The position numbers were made by a program, and so were the translations under genes. The notes under the pieces were generated by a model that was not told the DNA's origin, did not search any database, and worked only from the letters and a program-made list of their open reading frames with translations. DNA of 64,000 bases, from assembly GCF_000359745.1 (NCBI RefSeq), contig NZ_AQHN01000089.1:124001-188000 (forward strand), in the 5' to 3' direction. This stretch comes from Rhizobium freirei PRF 81 (GTDB lineage: Bacteria > Pseudomonadota > Alphaproteobacteria > Rhizobiales > Rhizobiaceae). How positions within the stretch are numbered: the stretch's first letter is position 1; each line of letters begins with the position of its first letter. Positions 45,178 through 54,029 of the stretch are shown here, one piece after another.

Positions 45178-46746
45178 TCAGGGCCGGAGCGAAACCGGCC
45201 CTTTCTCCGTCAGTTCCGTATAGGCAAGCGTCTGGTCCAGATGCTGCGCCCGGAGGGAAAGAAGCTTTTCGGCATAGGCAAGCCTGATCGACATATAGCC
45301 GCCGTCATCGGCAACATTGGAGAGCTCCGCCGGGTCCTTTGCGAGATCGAAGAGGAGCGGCCGAAGACCGGCGCAATGGACATATTTGAACCGTTCGTCG
45401 CGGATGACGGCGAGGTTGCAGGCATTGGATTTCAGCCCGAAATGCCGCTCGGGAATCCCATCGGCGATATCCCGGAAATCGAACTCCCAGAATGCCGCCT
45501 CGCGCCAGTTCGCCGGTTCGGAACCCGACAGGAACGGCAGAAGGCTTTCGCCATCGACATGGTTAGCCGGAGCAGTTCCAAGCCGGTCGCACAGGCTCGG
45601 GAAGATATCCGCGGCGCTGGTGAAATGCTTCACCTGCCGGCCATGTGCGGCGGATTGGCCTGGATCGCGAATGACAAGCGGCACATGATAGCTGCCGTCA
45701 TAGAAGCCGCCCTTGCCGAGCATCCAGTGATCGCCCATCATTTCGGCATGGTCCGACGTAAAGACGATCACCGTGTCGTCCCAGGCGCCGGCATTCTTCA
45801 GCGCCTGCCAGATCCGCCCGAGCTGCGCATCGACTTCGGCGATCATGCCGTAGTAGACGGCGCGGATCGCTGAAAAATCCTGAGAAGTCCATTCGTCGAT
45901 GGAGCCCTGGCCGCCATACATGAACCCGCTTTTGTCGATCAGCGGCAGCGCGAAGGCGAGCAGCGGATGCGCAGCCTCCTCCGTCTCGCGGTCCTGAGCG
46001 CGGGCGAAGGCGGGGCCGTCGGACGTGGAGAACATGCGATTGTAGGGTTCGGGCACCGAGAATGGCGGGTGCGGCCGCAGAAACGAAACATGCGCAAACC
46101 AGGGTGCGTCCTGCTCTCCGAGCCAGCGAATGAACTCGCCCGCCAGGAAAGCCGTCTGCGTCTCATCCTTGGAATAGGCAGGCGCATTGTTGGAAATCTC
46201 GCCGGGTGCCGCACCGACTGGGATATGGATATCGCGGCTGACGGCATCGGCATGGCCGCGCGATCGCAGCCAGGATAGCCACTGCTTTTCATGTTCGGGC
46301 AGGAGCTGCCGCGGCGTGAAGCCGGGGAGTACACCTTCATAGGTGGTCAGATGCGGATCGTGGGGATCGCGGCTGCGCGGATCAGGCGCCGTGTCGGTAT
46401 AACCGAACAGCGTCGGGTCATAGCCGGCCCGACGGGCCGCAAGCGCGACATTGTCGAACCGAGCGTCCAGCGGCGAACCGTTGCGGCAAACGCGATGGTT
46501 CATCTGATAGAGGCCGGTATAGAGCGTCGCCCGCGCCGGCGAGCAGGGTGCCGCACCAGCATAATGCCGGCGGAAAAGCACGCCTTCCTGCGCCAGAGCG
46601 TCGACATTCGGCGTCTTCACACATTCATGACCGACGGCGGAGAGGCAATCCCCCCGCCATTGGTCGGCCGAAATCAACAGGACGTTCGGGCGCTTGCCTC
46701 CAGTGCCAGCTAAGGAGGAACGCTCAGTGCTGGTTGGACTTGGCAT
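45178..46746 (-). CDS. Sulfatase / phosphonate monoester hydrolase family enzyme
   Basis: A 522-residue alkaline-phosphatase-fold hydrolase. The formylglycine signature C68-S-P-A-R72 in PCSPARATLYTG indicates co- or post-translational conversion of Cys68. Metal-binding DQWRGD near residue 28 and FTSDHAEMMGDHWMLGKGG in the second half complete the site. There is no signal peptide, so it is cytoplasmic like rhizobial phosphonate monoester hydrolases. The substrate may be a sulfate or a phosphonate/phosphate ester. Its first 23 bases overlap the end of galE, suggesting coupled expression. Confidence 0.85.
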   Translation of the reverse strand: MPSPTSTERSSLAGTGGKRPNVLLISADQWRGDCLSAVGHECVKTPNVDALAQEGVLFRRHYAGAAPCSPARATLYTGLYQMNHRVCRNGSPLDARFDNVALAARRAGYDPTLFGYTDTAPDPRSRDPHDPHLTTYEGVLPGFTPRQLLPEHEKQWLSWLRSRGHADAVSRDIHIPVGAAPGEISNNAPAYSKDETQTAFLAGEFIRWLGEQDAPWFAHVSFLRPHPPFSVPEPYNRMFSTSDGPAFARAQDRETEEAAHPLLAFALPLIDKSGFMYGGQGSIDEWTSQDFSAIRAVYYGMIAEVDAQLGRIWQALKNAGAWDDTVIVFTSDHAEMMGDHWMLGKGGFYDGSYHVPLVIRDPGQSAAHGRQVKHFTSAADIFPSLCDRLGTAPANHVDGESLLPFLSGSEPANWREAAFWEFDFRDIADGIPERHFGLKSNACNLAVIRDERFKYVHCAGLRPLLFDLAKDPAELSNVADDGGYMSIRLAYAEKLLSLRAQHLDQTLAYTELTEKGPVSLRP

Positions 46747-47707
46747 GCCAGTTCCAAGCGGATTGGATGATCTCGGTCAGATCATATTGCGGTGACCAAC
46801 CGAGAATATCGCGGGCCTTGTCGTTATTGGCGACGAGCGTCGTCGAATCGCCCTCGCGGCGGCCGACATATTCGACGGGGAACGGCCGATTCGACACTGT
46901 CTCGATCGTTCCGAGCAGTTCCTTCACCGTCGTGCCGGTGCCCGTGCCCAGATTGAGCGCGACGGAATCGCCGCCGCGCAGCAGATATTCCACGGCGCGG
47001 ACATGGGCGTCGGCAAGATCGAGCACATGGATGTAATCGCGCACGCAGGTGCCATCGCGCGTGTCGTAATCGCTGCCGAACACCTTGAAGCCCTGGCGGC
47101 GGCCGAGGGCCGCATCGATGGCGAGCGGGATGGCATGAGTTTCCGGCGTATGCCACTCGCCGATACGGCCTTCGAAATCCGCGCCGGCGGCGTTGAAATA
47201 GCGCAGCACGACGGAGCGCAGCCCCTTGTACTGGTCATAATCGGCAAGCGCCTGCTCGACGATGTATTTCGTGCGGCCGTAGGGATTGATCGGCACCTGC
47301 CGATGGCTTTCGTCGAGCGGCACGCTCTGCGGCAGGCCATAGGTCGCGCAGGTGGAGGAAAAGACGAAGGCGTTCACGCCAGCAGCCTGGGCTGCCGAAA
47401 GCAGGGTCAGCGTGCCGATGACGTTATTTTCATAGAAGGATACGGGATCCTTGACCGATTCACCCACTTCGATCAGCGCGGCGAAATGCAGGATGGCGGC
47501 GGGCTTGTATTTGGCGAGCACCTCGTCGAGGCGCGCCCGATCGCGAATGTCGCCTTCCTCTGCCGGACCCCATTTGACGAATTCACGATGGCCGTTGGAG
47601 AAATTGTCGTAGACGACGGGCTGAAAGCCCTTGTTCGCCAGATCCAGACATGTGTGCGAACCGATATAGCCGGCTCCGCCCACCACAAGCACCGTTTCTC
47701 CTGCCAT
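46724..47707 (-). CDS. galE: UDP-glucose 4-epimerase
   Basis: Interconverts UDP-glucose and UDP-galactose (called ExoB in rhizobia), supplying galactose for exopolysaccharide and LPS. It has 327 residues. NAD-binding GGAGYIGSH is near residues 10-18, the catalytic Ser/Thr region is SSTCATYG, and Tyr-x3-Lys is in NPYGRTKYIVEQ. GTCVRDYIHVLDLADAH is a typical GalE segment. ATG 47707 follows AAGGGG, preferred to GTG 47713. It overlaps the sulfatase gene by 23 bases. It sits near the polysaccharide locus starting at 49.1 kb. Confidence 0.94.
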   Translation of the reverse strand: MAGETVLVVGGAGYIGSHTCLDLANKGFQPVVYDNFSNGHREFVKWGPAEEGDIRDRARLDEVLAKYKPAAILHFAALIEVGESVKDPVSFYENNVIGTLTLLSAAQAAGVNAFVFSSTCATYGLPQSVPLDESHRQVPINPYGRTKYIVEQALADYDQYKGLRSVVLRYFNAAGADFEGRIGEWHTPETHAIPLAIDAALGRRQGFKVFGSDYDTRDGTCVRDYIHVLDLADAHVRAVEYLLRGGDSVALNLGTGTGTTVKELLGTIETVSNRPFPVEYVGRREGDSTTLVANNDKARDILGWSPQYDLTEIIQSAWNWHAKSNQH

Positions 47708-47863
47708 GATCACCCCTTCTCAAGCTACAGACAAATGCCGCCCCTAAATGCGGCGGACCGGGTTCGATCCGACGCGTACACTTAGAGAGCTGTAGCCGAC
47801 TTGCAAGGCTGGCAAAAGGAGCAAGATTGGCAGTGTCAGGAATGGGCGCGAGCCAAAACCCGC

Positions 47864-48547
47864 CTATGCCGGCTTCGCCTCCATCTTGCCGGCATGCATG
47901 AGAATTCCGGCAAGCGCCAGAACCGGCGGGACGAGAAAACAAGCCATGCCGACGAGCAGGAAGAGCCCTGCCGCCACCGCGCAGCCAAGCGCAAAGCCGC
48001 CGACCGCAGCCCCCATGCGCGCGAGCCGCGCCTTCATCGCTGCTTTCTCCTCGGGCTTGGCGCCGCGCAGCAGATCGGCGATGTCGATCATGATCTGCGT
48101 CGTCGTGCCCGTCATCATCGTCGTCGGCGGTGTCGAGCCGAGATGGATGCGATGCGCTGTGGTCTGGATGGCCATCGCGGCGACAAGCGTCATGCCGGTC
48201 AGGATCGCCTGCCAGCCGTCCCCATCGCCAAACGGGCCGAAGCGCATGGCAAGAATCGCTGCCAGCACCAGCAACAGGAATTTAAGCGAGAGGACGATCT
48301 GCAATGTCGGCAGATTGCGCCGGGAAAGATCGCCGCCGACAAGGCGGGCGAGAATGACGACGACGCAAAAGACCGGCAGCGCCAGAAGCTTGGCGACCGC
48401 GCCCGAGGCTCCCAAGGCCAGGGCGGCACCGAGCGTGACGAAGTTGCCGGTGACATGCGCGGTGAACAGGCCGTGCAGGGCAAGAAAACCGGCGGTATCG
48501 ACATAGCCGCCATTGATGCTCAACAAAGTAGGCAGGCTCGGCTTCAT
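47864..48547 (-). CDS. DUF1275 (YoaK family) membrane protein
   Basis: A 227-residue protein with about six hydrophobic spans. The family start is LSINGGYVDTAGFLALHGLFTAHVTGNFV, with the conserved Gly-x-x-Asp and HVTGN residues. QTTAHRIHLGSTPPTTMMTGTTTQ is the second family motif. It is possibly a small transporter, but no function is established. ATG 48547 is preceded by GAGGGG; a much longer upstream frame has no hydrophobic or homologous content. Confidence 0.85.
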   Translation of the reverse strand: MKPSLPTLLSINGGYVDTAGFLALHGLFTAHVTGNFVTLGAALALGASGAVAKLLALPVFCVVVILARLVGGDLSRRNLPTLQIVLSLKFLLLVLAAILAMRFGPFGDGDGWQAILTGMTLVAAMAIQTTAHRIHLGSTPPTTMMTGTTTQIMIDIADLLRGAKPEEKAAMKARLARMGAAVGGFALGCAVAAGLFLLVGMACFLVPPVLALAGILMHAGKMEAKPA

Positions 48548-48674
48548 AGGCCCCTCGCTCGCTTTTATCGTCTCCGACCTTATCGCGCCGAATGGCCGTC
48601 CCTGTCGAGCCGTTACCGATGAGGTTCCTGCGTTTGGCCGACGGTAGTAGCAAGCGGAAAAGCTCCCGCAGCGC

Positions 48675-48863
48675 TTACTCGCCGCGATCGCGTTCGAGAT
48701 CCGCAATCTCGTCGGATATTTCCGCGATACCATGCCGGAGCTCTGCCTCGGTGCCGTCGTCCACCTCGCCATCACCGAAACAATAGCGGGCTATATGTAG
48801 TTCCAGCTTGGCTTCGAGCGCCTCGCGCTGGGTGCGTAGTTGTTTGAGATAGCTGTTTCGCAT
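48675..48863 (-). CDS. Hypothetical 62-residue coiled-coil protein
   Basis: It begins MRNSYLKQLRTQREALEAKL and continues ELHIARYCFGDGE, then TEAELRHGIAEISDEIADLE. Two amphipathic helices separated by an acidic turn make a small helical hairpin likely. No family is recognised. The ribosome site is weak. Frame composition and strongly helical, non-random sequence are the support. It reads toward the DUF1275 gene, 127 bases away. Confidence 0.45.
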   Translation of the reverse strand: MRNSYLKQLRTQREALEAKLELHIARYCFGDGEVDDGTEAELRHGIAEISDEIADLERDRGE

Positions 48864-49117
48864 TGCGAACCACGCTTTCTGAAAAAGTAAGTCTCACCCT
48901 AATAAATGGGTTCGGCGGAAGAAAGTTTCGATAGGTATCATCTCCAGCAAACTGCAGTCGCAGCTTGCAGCGACGCTTTATCCTGGGTCCGTTGCAAAGC
49001 GGGCAACCGGTCATCACATTCATGCGACCGGCATCTGAAATGATCCCAAACGCGAATATTGCCGCTGACACGGGCTGCGGATTTGGGCTAATTCAGGTGG
49101 ATTGTTCGAGGTAAACT

Positions 49118-50404
49118 GTGTTGAACGAAAAAATTGCCGTTATCGGCCTCGGTTATGTAGGCCTTCCAGTCGCGATTGCGCTCGCCGAAAAATTTCATGA
49201 TGTGGTCGGTTTCGACATCAAGGCCTCGCGCGTCGCTGCGTTGAAGGCCGGCGAGGACGATACCCGCGAGATTTCGGCCGAACGGCTGCGATCGAGCGGG
49301 CTGCGCATCAGCAGCGACATGCAGGATCTGCAGGATCGCGATATGTTCATCGTCGCCGTGCCGACGCCGATCGACCGCAACCGCCAGCCGGATCTGCGGC
49401 CAATGGTCTCCGCCTCGCGCACGGTCGGTAAGGTTTTGCGCAAAGGCTCGATCGTCGTCTACGAATCGACCGTGTATCCCGGCGTGACGGAAGAGGTCTG
49501 CGGCCTTGTGCTGTCGGAGGTCTCCGGCCTGCGGCAGGGCGTGGACTTCCATGTCGGCTATTCGCCGGAGCGCATCAACCCCGGCGACAAGGAACACACT
49601 TTCGAGCGCATCGTGAAGGTCGTCGCCGGCGACGACGAGGAAACGCTGGAGAGGATCGCCGCCGTCTACGGCGCCGTGGTCGAGGCCGGCATCCATCGCG
49701 CTCCGAGCATCAAGGTGGCCGAAGCCGCCAAGGTGATCGAAAACACCCAGCGCGACGTCAACATCGCGCTGATGAACGAGCTTTCGATCATTTTCGAGAA
49801 GATGGATATCCGCACCGCCGACGTGCTGAAGGCGGCACGGACGAAATGGAATTTCCTGCCCTTCACCCCCGGTCTGGTGGGTGGCCATTGCATCGGCGTC
49901 GATCCGTATTACCTGACGGCCAAGGCCGAAGAGCTCGGCTATCATCCGGAAGTCATCCTCTCCGGCCGCCGCATCAATGACGGCATGGGCGCCTTCATCG
50001 CCCAGAAGCTCATCAAGATGCTGGTCTCGGCCAAAAGGCCGATCAATGGCGCCCGCATCGGCATTTTCGGCCTGACCTTCAAGGAAAACGTACCCGATCT
50101 GCGCAACAGCCGCGTACCCGATATTATAAGTGAACTGCATCAGTTCGGCCTGGAACCGCTGGTGCACGATCCCATGGCGAACCATGCGGAAGCGGAGGAG
50201 GAATACGGCATACGTCTGGCCGCGCTTCAGGATTTCGGCAAGCTCGACGCCGTCGTCCTCGCCGTGCCGCACAAATCCTATCTGGCCGATAGTGCGGCGG
50301 AGATTCTCAATCTACTGGGCGAAAACGGCGTGGTGGTCGACGTGAAGGCAGCACTGGAACGCGACAATCCCCGGCTCGACGGGCATTCCGTCTGGAGCCT
50401 TTAG
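49118..50404 (+). CDS. Nucleotide-sugar dehydrogenase (TviB/WbpA-like)
   Basis: NAD-dependent oxidation of a UDP-N-acetylhexosamine to the uronic acid is the likely reaction. It has 428 residues. The Rossmann loop is IGLGYVGLPVA (8-18), followed by VPTPIDRNRQPDL, VYESTVYPG, and the active site GLVGGHCIGVDPYYL with the catalytic Cys. A C-terminal domain contains GLTFKENVPDLRNSR. This pattern is that of the Vi-antigen TviB / WbpA group, not UDP-glucose dehydrogenase. GTG 49118 has GAGG upstream. It is the first gene of the polysaccharide locus and is followed by a RIME-like repeat. Confidence 0.9.
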   Translation: MLNEKIAVIGLGYVGLPVAIALAEKFHDVVGFDIKASRVAALKAGEDDTREISAERLRSSGLRISSDMQDLQDRDMFIVAVPTPIDRNRQPDLRPMVSASRTVGKVLRKGSIVVYESTVYPGVTEEVCGLVLSEVSGLRQGVDFHVGYSPERINPGDKEHTFERIVKVVAGDDEETLERIAAVYGAVVEAGIHRAPSIKVAEAAKVIENTQRDVNIALMNELSIIFEKMDIRTADVLKAARTKWNFLPFTPGLVGGHCIGVDPYYLTAKAEELGYHPEVILSGRRINDGMGAFIAQKLIKMLVSAKRPINGARIGIFGLTFKENVPDLRNSRVPDIISELHQFGLEPLVHDPMANHAEAEEEYGIRLAALQDFGKLDAVVLAVPHKSYLADSAAEILNLLGENGVVVDVKAALERDNPRLDGHSVWSL

Positions 50405-50506
50405 AGCATTTCCAGGAAAAGTGCTCAGCGGTTTTCCGTCCGGAATGCACAAAGAAACAGGAAGATAGGGCGTTTTCGCAATTCGAACAAAAGCGGAAAA
50501 GCTCTA
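50402..50506 (+). repeat. RIME-like intergenic mosaic element, copy C (best preserved)
   Basis: It is bounded by TAGAGC (50402) and GCTCTA (50501-50506). It contains a GGAAAAGTGCTCAGCGGTTTTCC palindrome, then CCGTCCGGAATG, and GCGTTTTCGC against GCGGAAAAGC. The left end overlaps the stop codon of the dehydrogenase gene. Confidence 0.75.
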
Positions 50507-50524
50507 ACCGGCTCCGCAGTCAGC

Positions 50525-51460
50525 CTAGCGACCCTTCGCTTCGGAGCCGGCGACCGTCGCCGCCAGGCCCTGCTCGATGGAATAGGGTGGCGACCAGCCG
50601 GTGATCGCTTTTGTTTCGCCAATATCGACCTGAAGCGAACCGAGCAGGCGGCGCGCTGCCGCACGGCGTCCAAGCAGCGCCGCAAGCCCTTCCAGCAGCA
50701 TTGGCGGGACCGGCAACATCAAGGCTTTCCTCCCCTGCGCCGACGACAATCTGGAGATCAATTCGCCGATCGAGAGATCCTTGTCATCGCTGATGAGGAA
50801 CGCACGGTTCGCTGCAGCCGGATGGGAACTGCAAAGCAGCATGAAATCGACGAGGTTGCCGACGAACACGAGCGACCTGCGGTTTCGAACCGCGCCGAAC
50901 GGCCAGGGAAACGACCGTGCGGCCCACCTCATCAGGCTGGCGAAATTCGCCTTCACGCCAGGCCCGTAAACCAGCGGCGGCCGGATGATGACGACTTCCA
51001 TGCCGGTTTCGGCGCCGATGGTAAGCAGCGCCTCTTCCGCCTCCAGCTTCGAGCGGCCATAGGCATCTTCCGGATGTGGCGCGTCGGAAGCCCTAAATGG
51101 CCTTCCCGGCGCAGTTTCCTCGCCATTGACCTTGATCGAGCTCAGAAAGATAAAGCGCCTGACCCCGGCTCTCGCCGCCTGCCGCGCCAGATTGACCGTG
51201 GCGTCGACATTGACGGCGCGAAATGCGGCGAGCGGATCGGCAGCGCTTTCGTTCATGACGTGAACGCGCGCCGCTAGATGCACGACGATGCTGACACCGG
51301 CAAGCGCGGCGGCCCAATCCGTCGTCGCATCGATCGCGCCGATGGCGGTAAAGCCCGGCCGCGAGACGCGGCTGATAGGCCGGTACGCCATCTGTCTCCG
51401 CGAAAGCTCGGCACAGAGCGCTTGCCCGACAAAACCAGTTGCGCCGGTGACCAGGATCAT
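50525..51460 (-). CDS. NAD-dependent epimerase/reductase (WbpV-like SDR)
   Basis: A 311-residue extended SDR acting on a nucleotide sugar. GATGFVGQALC (6-16) is the cofactor loop. SSIKVNG supplies the Ser, and DAYGRSKLEAEEALL supplies Tyr-x3-Lys. RPPLVYGPGVKANF is the substrate loop typical of WbpV/4-keto-sugar reductases linked to UDP-D-QuiNAc synthesis. It is divergent from, and probably functionally paired with, the initiating sugar-phosphate transferase next door. Confidence 0.82.
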   Translation of the reverse strand: MILVTGATGFVGQALCAELSRRQMAYRPISRVSRPGFTAIGAIDATTDWAAALAGVSIVVHLAARVHVMNESAADPLAAFRAVNVDATVNLARQAARAGVRRFIFLSSIKVNGEETAPGRPFRASDAPHPEDAYGRSKLEAEEALLTIGAETGMEVVIIRPPLVYGPGVKANFASLMRWAARSFPWPFGAVRNRRSLVFVGNLVDFMLLCSSHPAAANRAFLISDDKDLSIGELISRLSSAQGRKALMLPVPPMLLEGLAALLGRRAAARRLLGSLQVDIGETKAITGWSPPYSIEQGLAATVAGSEAKGR

Positions 51461-51628
51461 GCGTCCGCTACCTCTGCTCGTTCGTGCCAGTCTTCATTGC
51501 GTCAATGCAATGCACCGGATGTCAGCCCGGAACAAGACCGGGGAATCTGGCGCAAGGCAGTTGTGCACCAATCCGCAATATGAGATGCACAAAATATGAA
51601 ACCGCCGTCGCCGCTCGCACGGGAGACG

Positions 51629-52222
51629 ATGCAACTGCAAGAGACGATGCTTTATACGATCGCCAAGCGCCTTTTCGATTTTCTAGCGGCCCTTGCCGCG
51701 GCCATCGTCTTTTCCATTCCGATACTGATCGTCGCCATCGCCGTCAGGCTGACGTCTCCGGGACCGATCCTCTATTGGTCGGATCGGGTCGGCCGCAGGA
51801 ACAGGATCTTCCGCATGCCGAAGTTTCGCAGCATGCGCACCGACACGCCGGCCGTTGCGACGCATCTGCTGAAGGATCCGAAGGTCTATCTCACGCCGAT
51901 CGGCTCCTTCCTGCGCAAATCCAGCCTGGACGAGCTGCCGCAGCTACTCTGCATCCTGAAAGGCGAGATGAGCCTCGTCGGCCCGAGACCCGCCCTCTTC
52001 AATCAGCACGACCTGATTACGCTGCGCACGGAGCGCGGCGTCGACGCGCTTCTGCCAGGCCTCACCGGCTGGGCGCAGGTCAACGGCCGCGACGAGCTGC
52101 CGATCCCGCAGAAAGTAGCGCTCGATGAGGATTATCTGCGCAAGCGCTCCTTCCTTTTCGATCTCAAGATCATCGCCCTGACGGCATTGAAGGTGGCTCG
52201 GCGCGATGGCGTGACGCATTAG
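51629..52222 (+). CDS. Undecaprenyl-phosphate sugar-1-phosphate transferase
   Basis: Initiates polysaccharide repeat synthesis by loading a sugar-1-phosphate on the lipid carrier at the inner membrane. The protein is a short (about 190 residues) single-domain WcaJ/WbaP-type enzyme. KRLFDFLAALAAAIVFSIPILIVAIAV is the membrane helix, followed by GPILYWSDRVGRRN, FRSMRTD, SSLDELPQL, KGEMSLVGPRP and LPGLTGWAQVNGRD. ATGs at 51596, 51629 and 51647 are possible; 51629 has GGGAG close by. The start is uncertain. Confidence 0.88.
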   Translation: MQLQETMLYTIAKRLFDFLAALAAAIVFSIPILIVAIAVRLTSPGPILYWSDRVGRRNRIFRMPKFRSMRTDTPAVATHLLKDPKVYLTPIGSFLRKSSLDELPQLLCILKGEMSLVGPRPALFNQHDLITLRTERGVDALLPGLTGWAQVNGRDELPIPQKVALDEDYLRKRSFLFDLKIIALTALKVARRDGVTH

Positions 52223-52341
52223 CAAGCATCGGGCGAAACCGTCAGGCGGATGGAGCCACGCCGCAAGAAAGCCGCATTCCTGCCTCTTTGCGATCTTAGG
52301 GGCCGTCAAGATTGCTTCGGCAGGCTGGATAGGGGATCAAT

Positions 52342-53766
52342 GTGGACGACAGGGGAACGACGACATTGGATAGCTCACGCGTGAACACATCGCCGGCCGA
52401 TCTCACGACCCGTCCTCCCGGCATCACCACAGCCGCAAGCGTCATGCCAAAATTCATGGCAATCGTCGGCGGCCTGCTTTGGCTGCTGATGGCTTCGCCG
52501 ACCGTCGTCGAAAGCGACGCCTACCGCTATGCGACGGCAATCCTGTCGATGATCGCTCTCTACTACTATCTGAAAGCGCCAGTTAAGCCGCGCACGGACT
52601 GGATCGGCTGGCTCTGCATGGGCTGGGCCGCCTATGTCATGGTCCGCTTCGCCATCATCTATTGGCTGACGTCGCAGCACGACATCGGTGCTTCAGACTG
52701 GCTCTATGCCTTCACCTTCTTCTTTCCGATCCTGGGCGTCGGCTTCCTGCTCTATGAAGAGCTGATGGAAAAGATCGTCGCGGCCTATTTCGCCATGGTC
52801 CTCATCATGCTGGTCGCCACCCAGCATCTGCGCGAAGTTTTCGCCGGCGAGACCATCCGCCCGCTGATCATGAACAATCAGATCCACGGTGCCGTCGCCT
52901 GCGGCATGATCGTAATCTTCACCCTGTTCTGGCTGCTGCATTATCTAACGGAAAAATCCAGCGATCGCCGCATCGCGCGTTTCGCTTATATTGTTTCGCC
53001 CTTCATCTTCGCGCTCTGTTTCATCGCCATCTACGGCGCCAAATCGAAAGGCGTCTGGCTGGCGCTCGGCATCACCATGCCGCTGCTGGCGCTGGTTACG
53101 CTCACCTATCTGCGCATGAAGAGCGGCATTATCGCCATCGTCGCCGTGGCAGTCCTGTTGATCGCCGGCATCTATGGCGTCAGGCACAACCTCGACAAGA
53201 CCGCAGGCCCGACCGTATCGGCGGCCCTTTCCATGGTCGAGAGCGTCACCGGCAGCCACGATCTGGGCGGCGTGATGACGACCACCATCGGCTCGTCCGA
53301 CACCCCGGTATCGATGGACGAGCGCTTGCAGCTCTGGTCCAACAGCTGGGAGGTCTTCTCCTCCGCACCGATCTTCGGCTGGGGCAATCAGTGGCTCGAA
53401 CGCTGGGCCGAGACGCGCTACTCGCATGTTCAATACACGCTGCTGCACAACGGCTATCTGGAAATCCTGGTGCGCTTCGGCCTGTTCGGCGCAGCCGTGA
53501 TGTCCCTGATGCTCGGCGTCTTCCTGCGGGCGGCATGGCTGGCCCGCAAGGCAGGCATCATTCCGCGCGCTGTGTGGCACGCCTATGTGCTGTGCCTGGT
53601 GTTCTTTTCGCTGACGCTGCTCAGCAACTCCAACAACCGCCTCGCCATCGGCGAAGGCCTAGCCTTCACCTCCTCCGCCTTCGCCTGCTGGTGCCACATG
53701 CGCCTGAAGGGCGAATATCTGGCGGCGGCAAAGCCGGTGCGGCAGGAGGCGGTAGTGGGGGCTTGA
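52342..53766 (+). CDS. O-antigen ligase / polymerase-like membrane protein
   Basis: A 474-residue inner-membrane protein with about 12 spans. The large periplasmic loop (about 300-370) ends with RLQLWSNSWEVFSSAPIFGWGNQW and YTLLHNGYLEILVRFGLFGAA, the Wzy_C/WaaL signature (H-N-x-x-L/Y-x-E and GxGxx). It either ligates O-antigen to lipid A-core or polymerises repeats; the two cannot be separated by sequence alone. GTG 52342 follows AGGGGA. It marks the last core-like, GC-rich gene before the more AT-rich cluster. Confidence 0.82.
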   Translation: MDDRGTTTLDSSRVNTSPADLTTRPPGITTAASVMPKFMAIVGGLLWLLMASPTVVESDAYRYATAILSMIALYYYLKAPVKPRTDWIGWLCMGWAAYVMVRFAIIYWLTSQHDIGASDWLYAFTFFFPILGVGFLLYEELMEKIVAAYFAMVLIMLVATQHLREVFAGETIRPLIMNNQIHGAVACGMIVIFTLFWLLHYLTEKSSDRRIARFAYIVSPFIFALCFIAIYGAKSKGVWLALGITMPLLALVTLTYLRMKSGIIAIVAVAVLLIAGIYGVRHNLDKTAGPTVSAALSMVESVTGSHDLGGVMTTTIGSSDTPVSMDERLQLWSNSWEVFSSAPIFGWGNQWLERWAETRYSHVQYTLLHNGYLEILVRFGLFGAAVMSLMLGVFLRAAWLARKAGIIPRAVWHAYVLCLVFFSLTLLSNSNNRLAIGEGLAFTSSAFACWCHMRLKGEYLAAAKPVRQEAVVGA

Positions 53767-54029
53767 ATAAAACCGGTCATTGAACGAATGACTTGTAAAG
53801 CCGAGATATCCTGCAACATAAATCAGGCTGTTCTATACGACGATGAAATGATTCATATGCGCAAGCAGATGCCGGCAGATCGCCGAACAAACGAAGCTCA
53901 CAGCCCCGTGACTAGTATTTTCATCGTGCATTTCCATTATCTGGACGTGTCTTCCGAGGAAGCAGCTCAACTTTCGGCGATCGATTTCTTTAACCTTTCG
54001 CCCCCACAGGGGACATCAGCAGTGTAAAC

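Noticed and set aside
53788..54027. 79-codon ORF before the first AT-rich glycosyltransferase gene
   Set aside because: No ribosome site, no family and no periodic codon bias; probably non-coding leader of the following gene.
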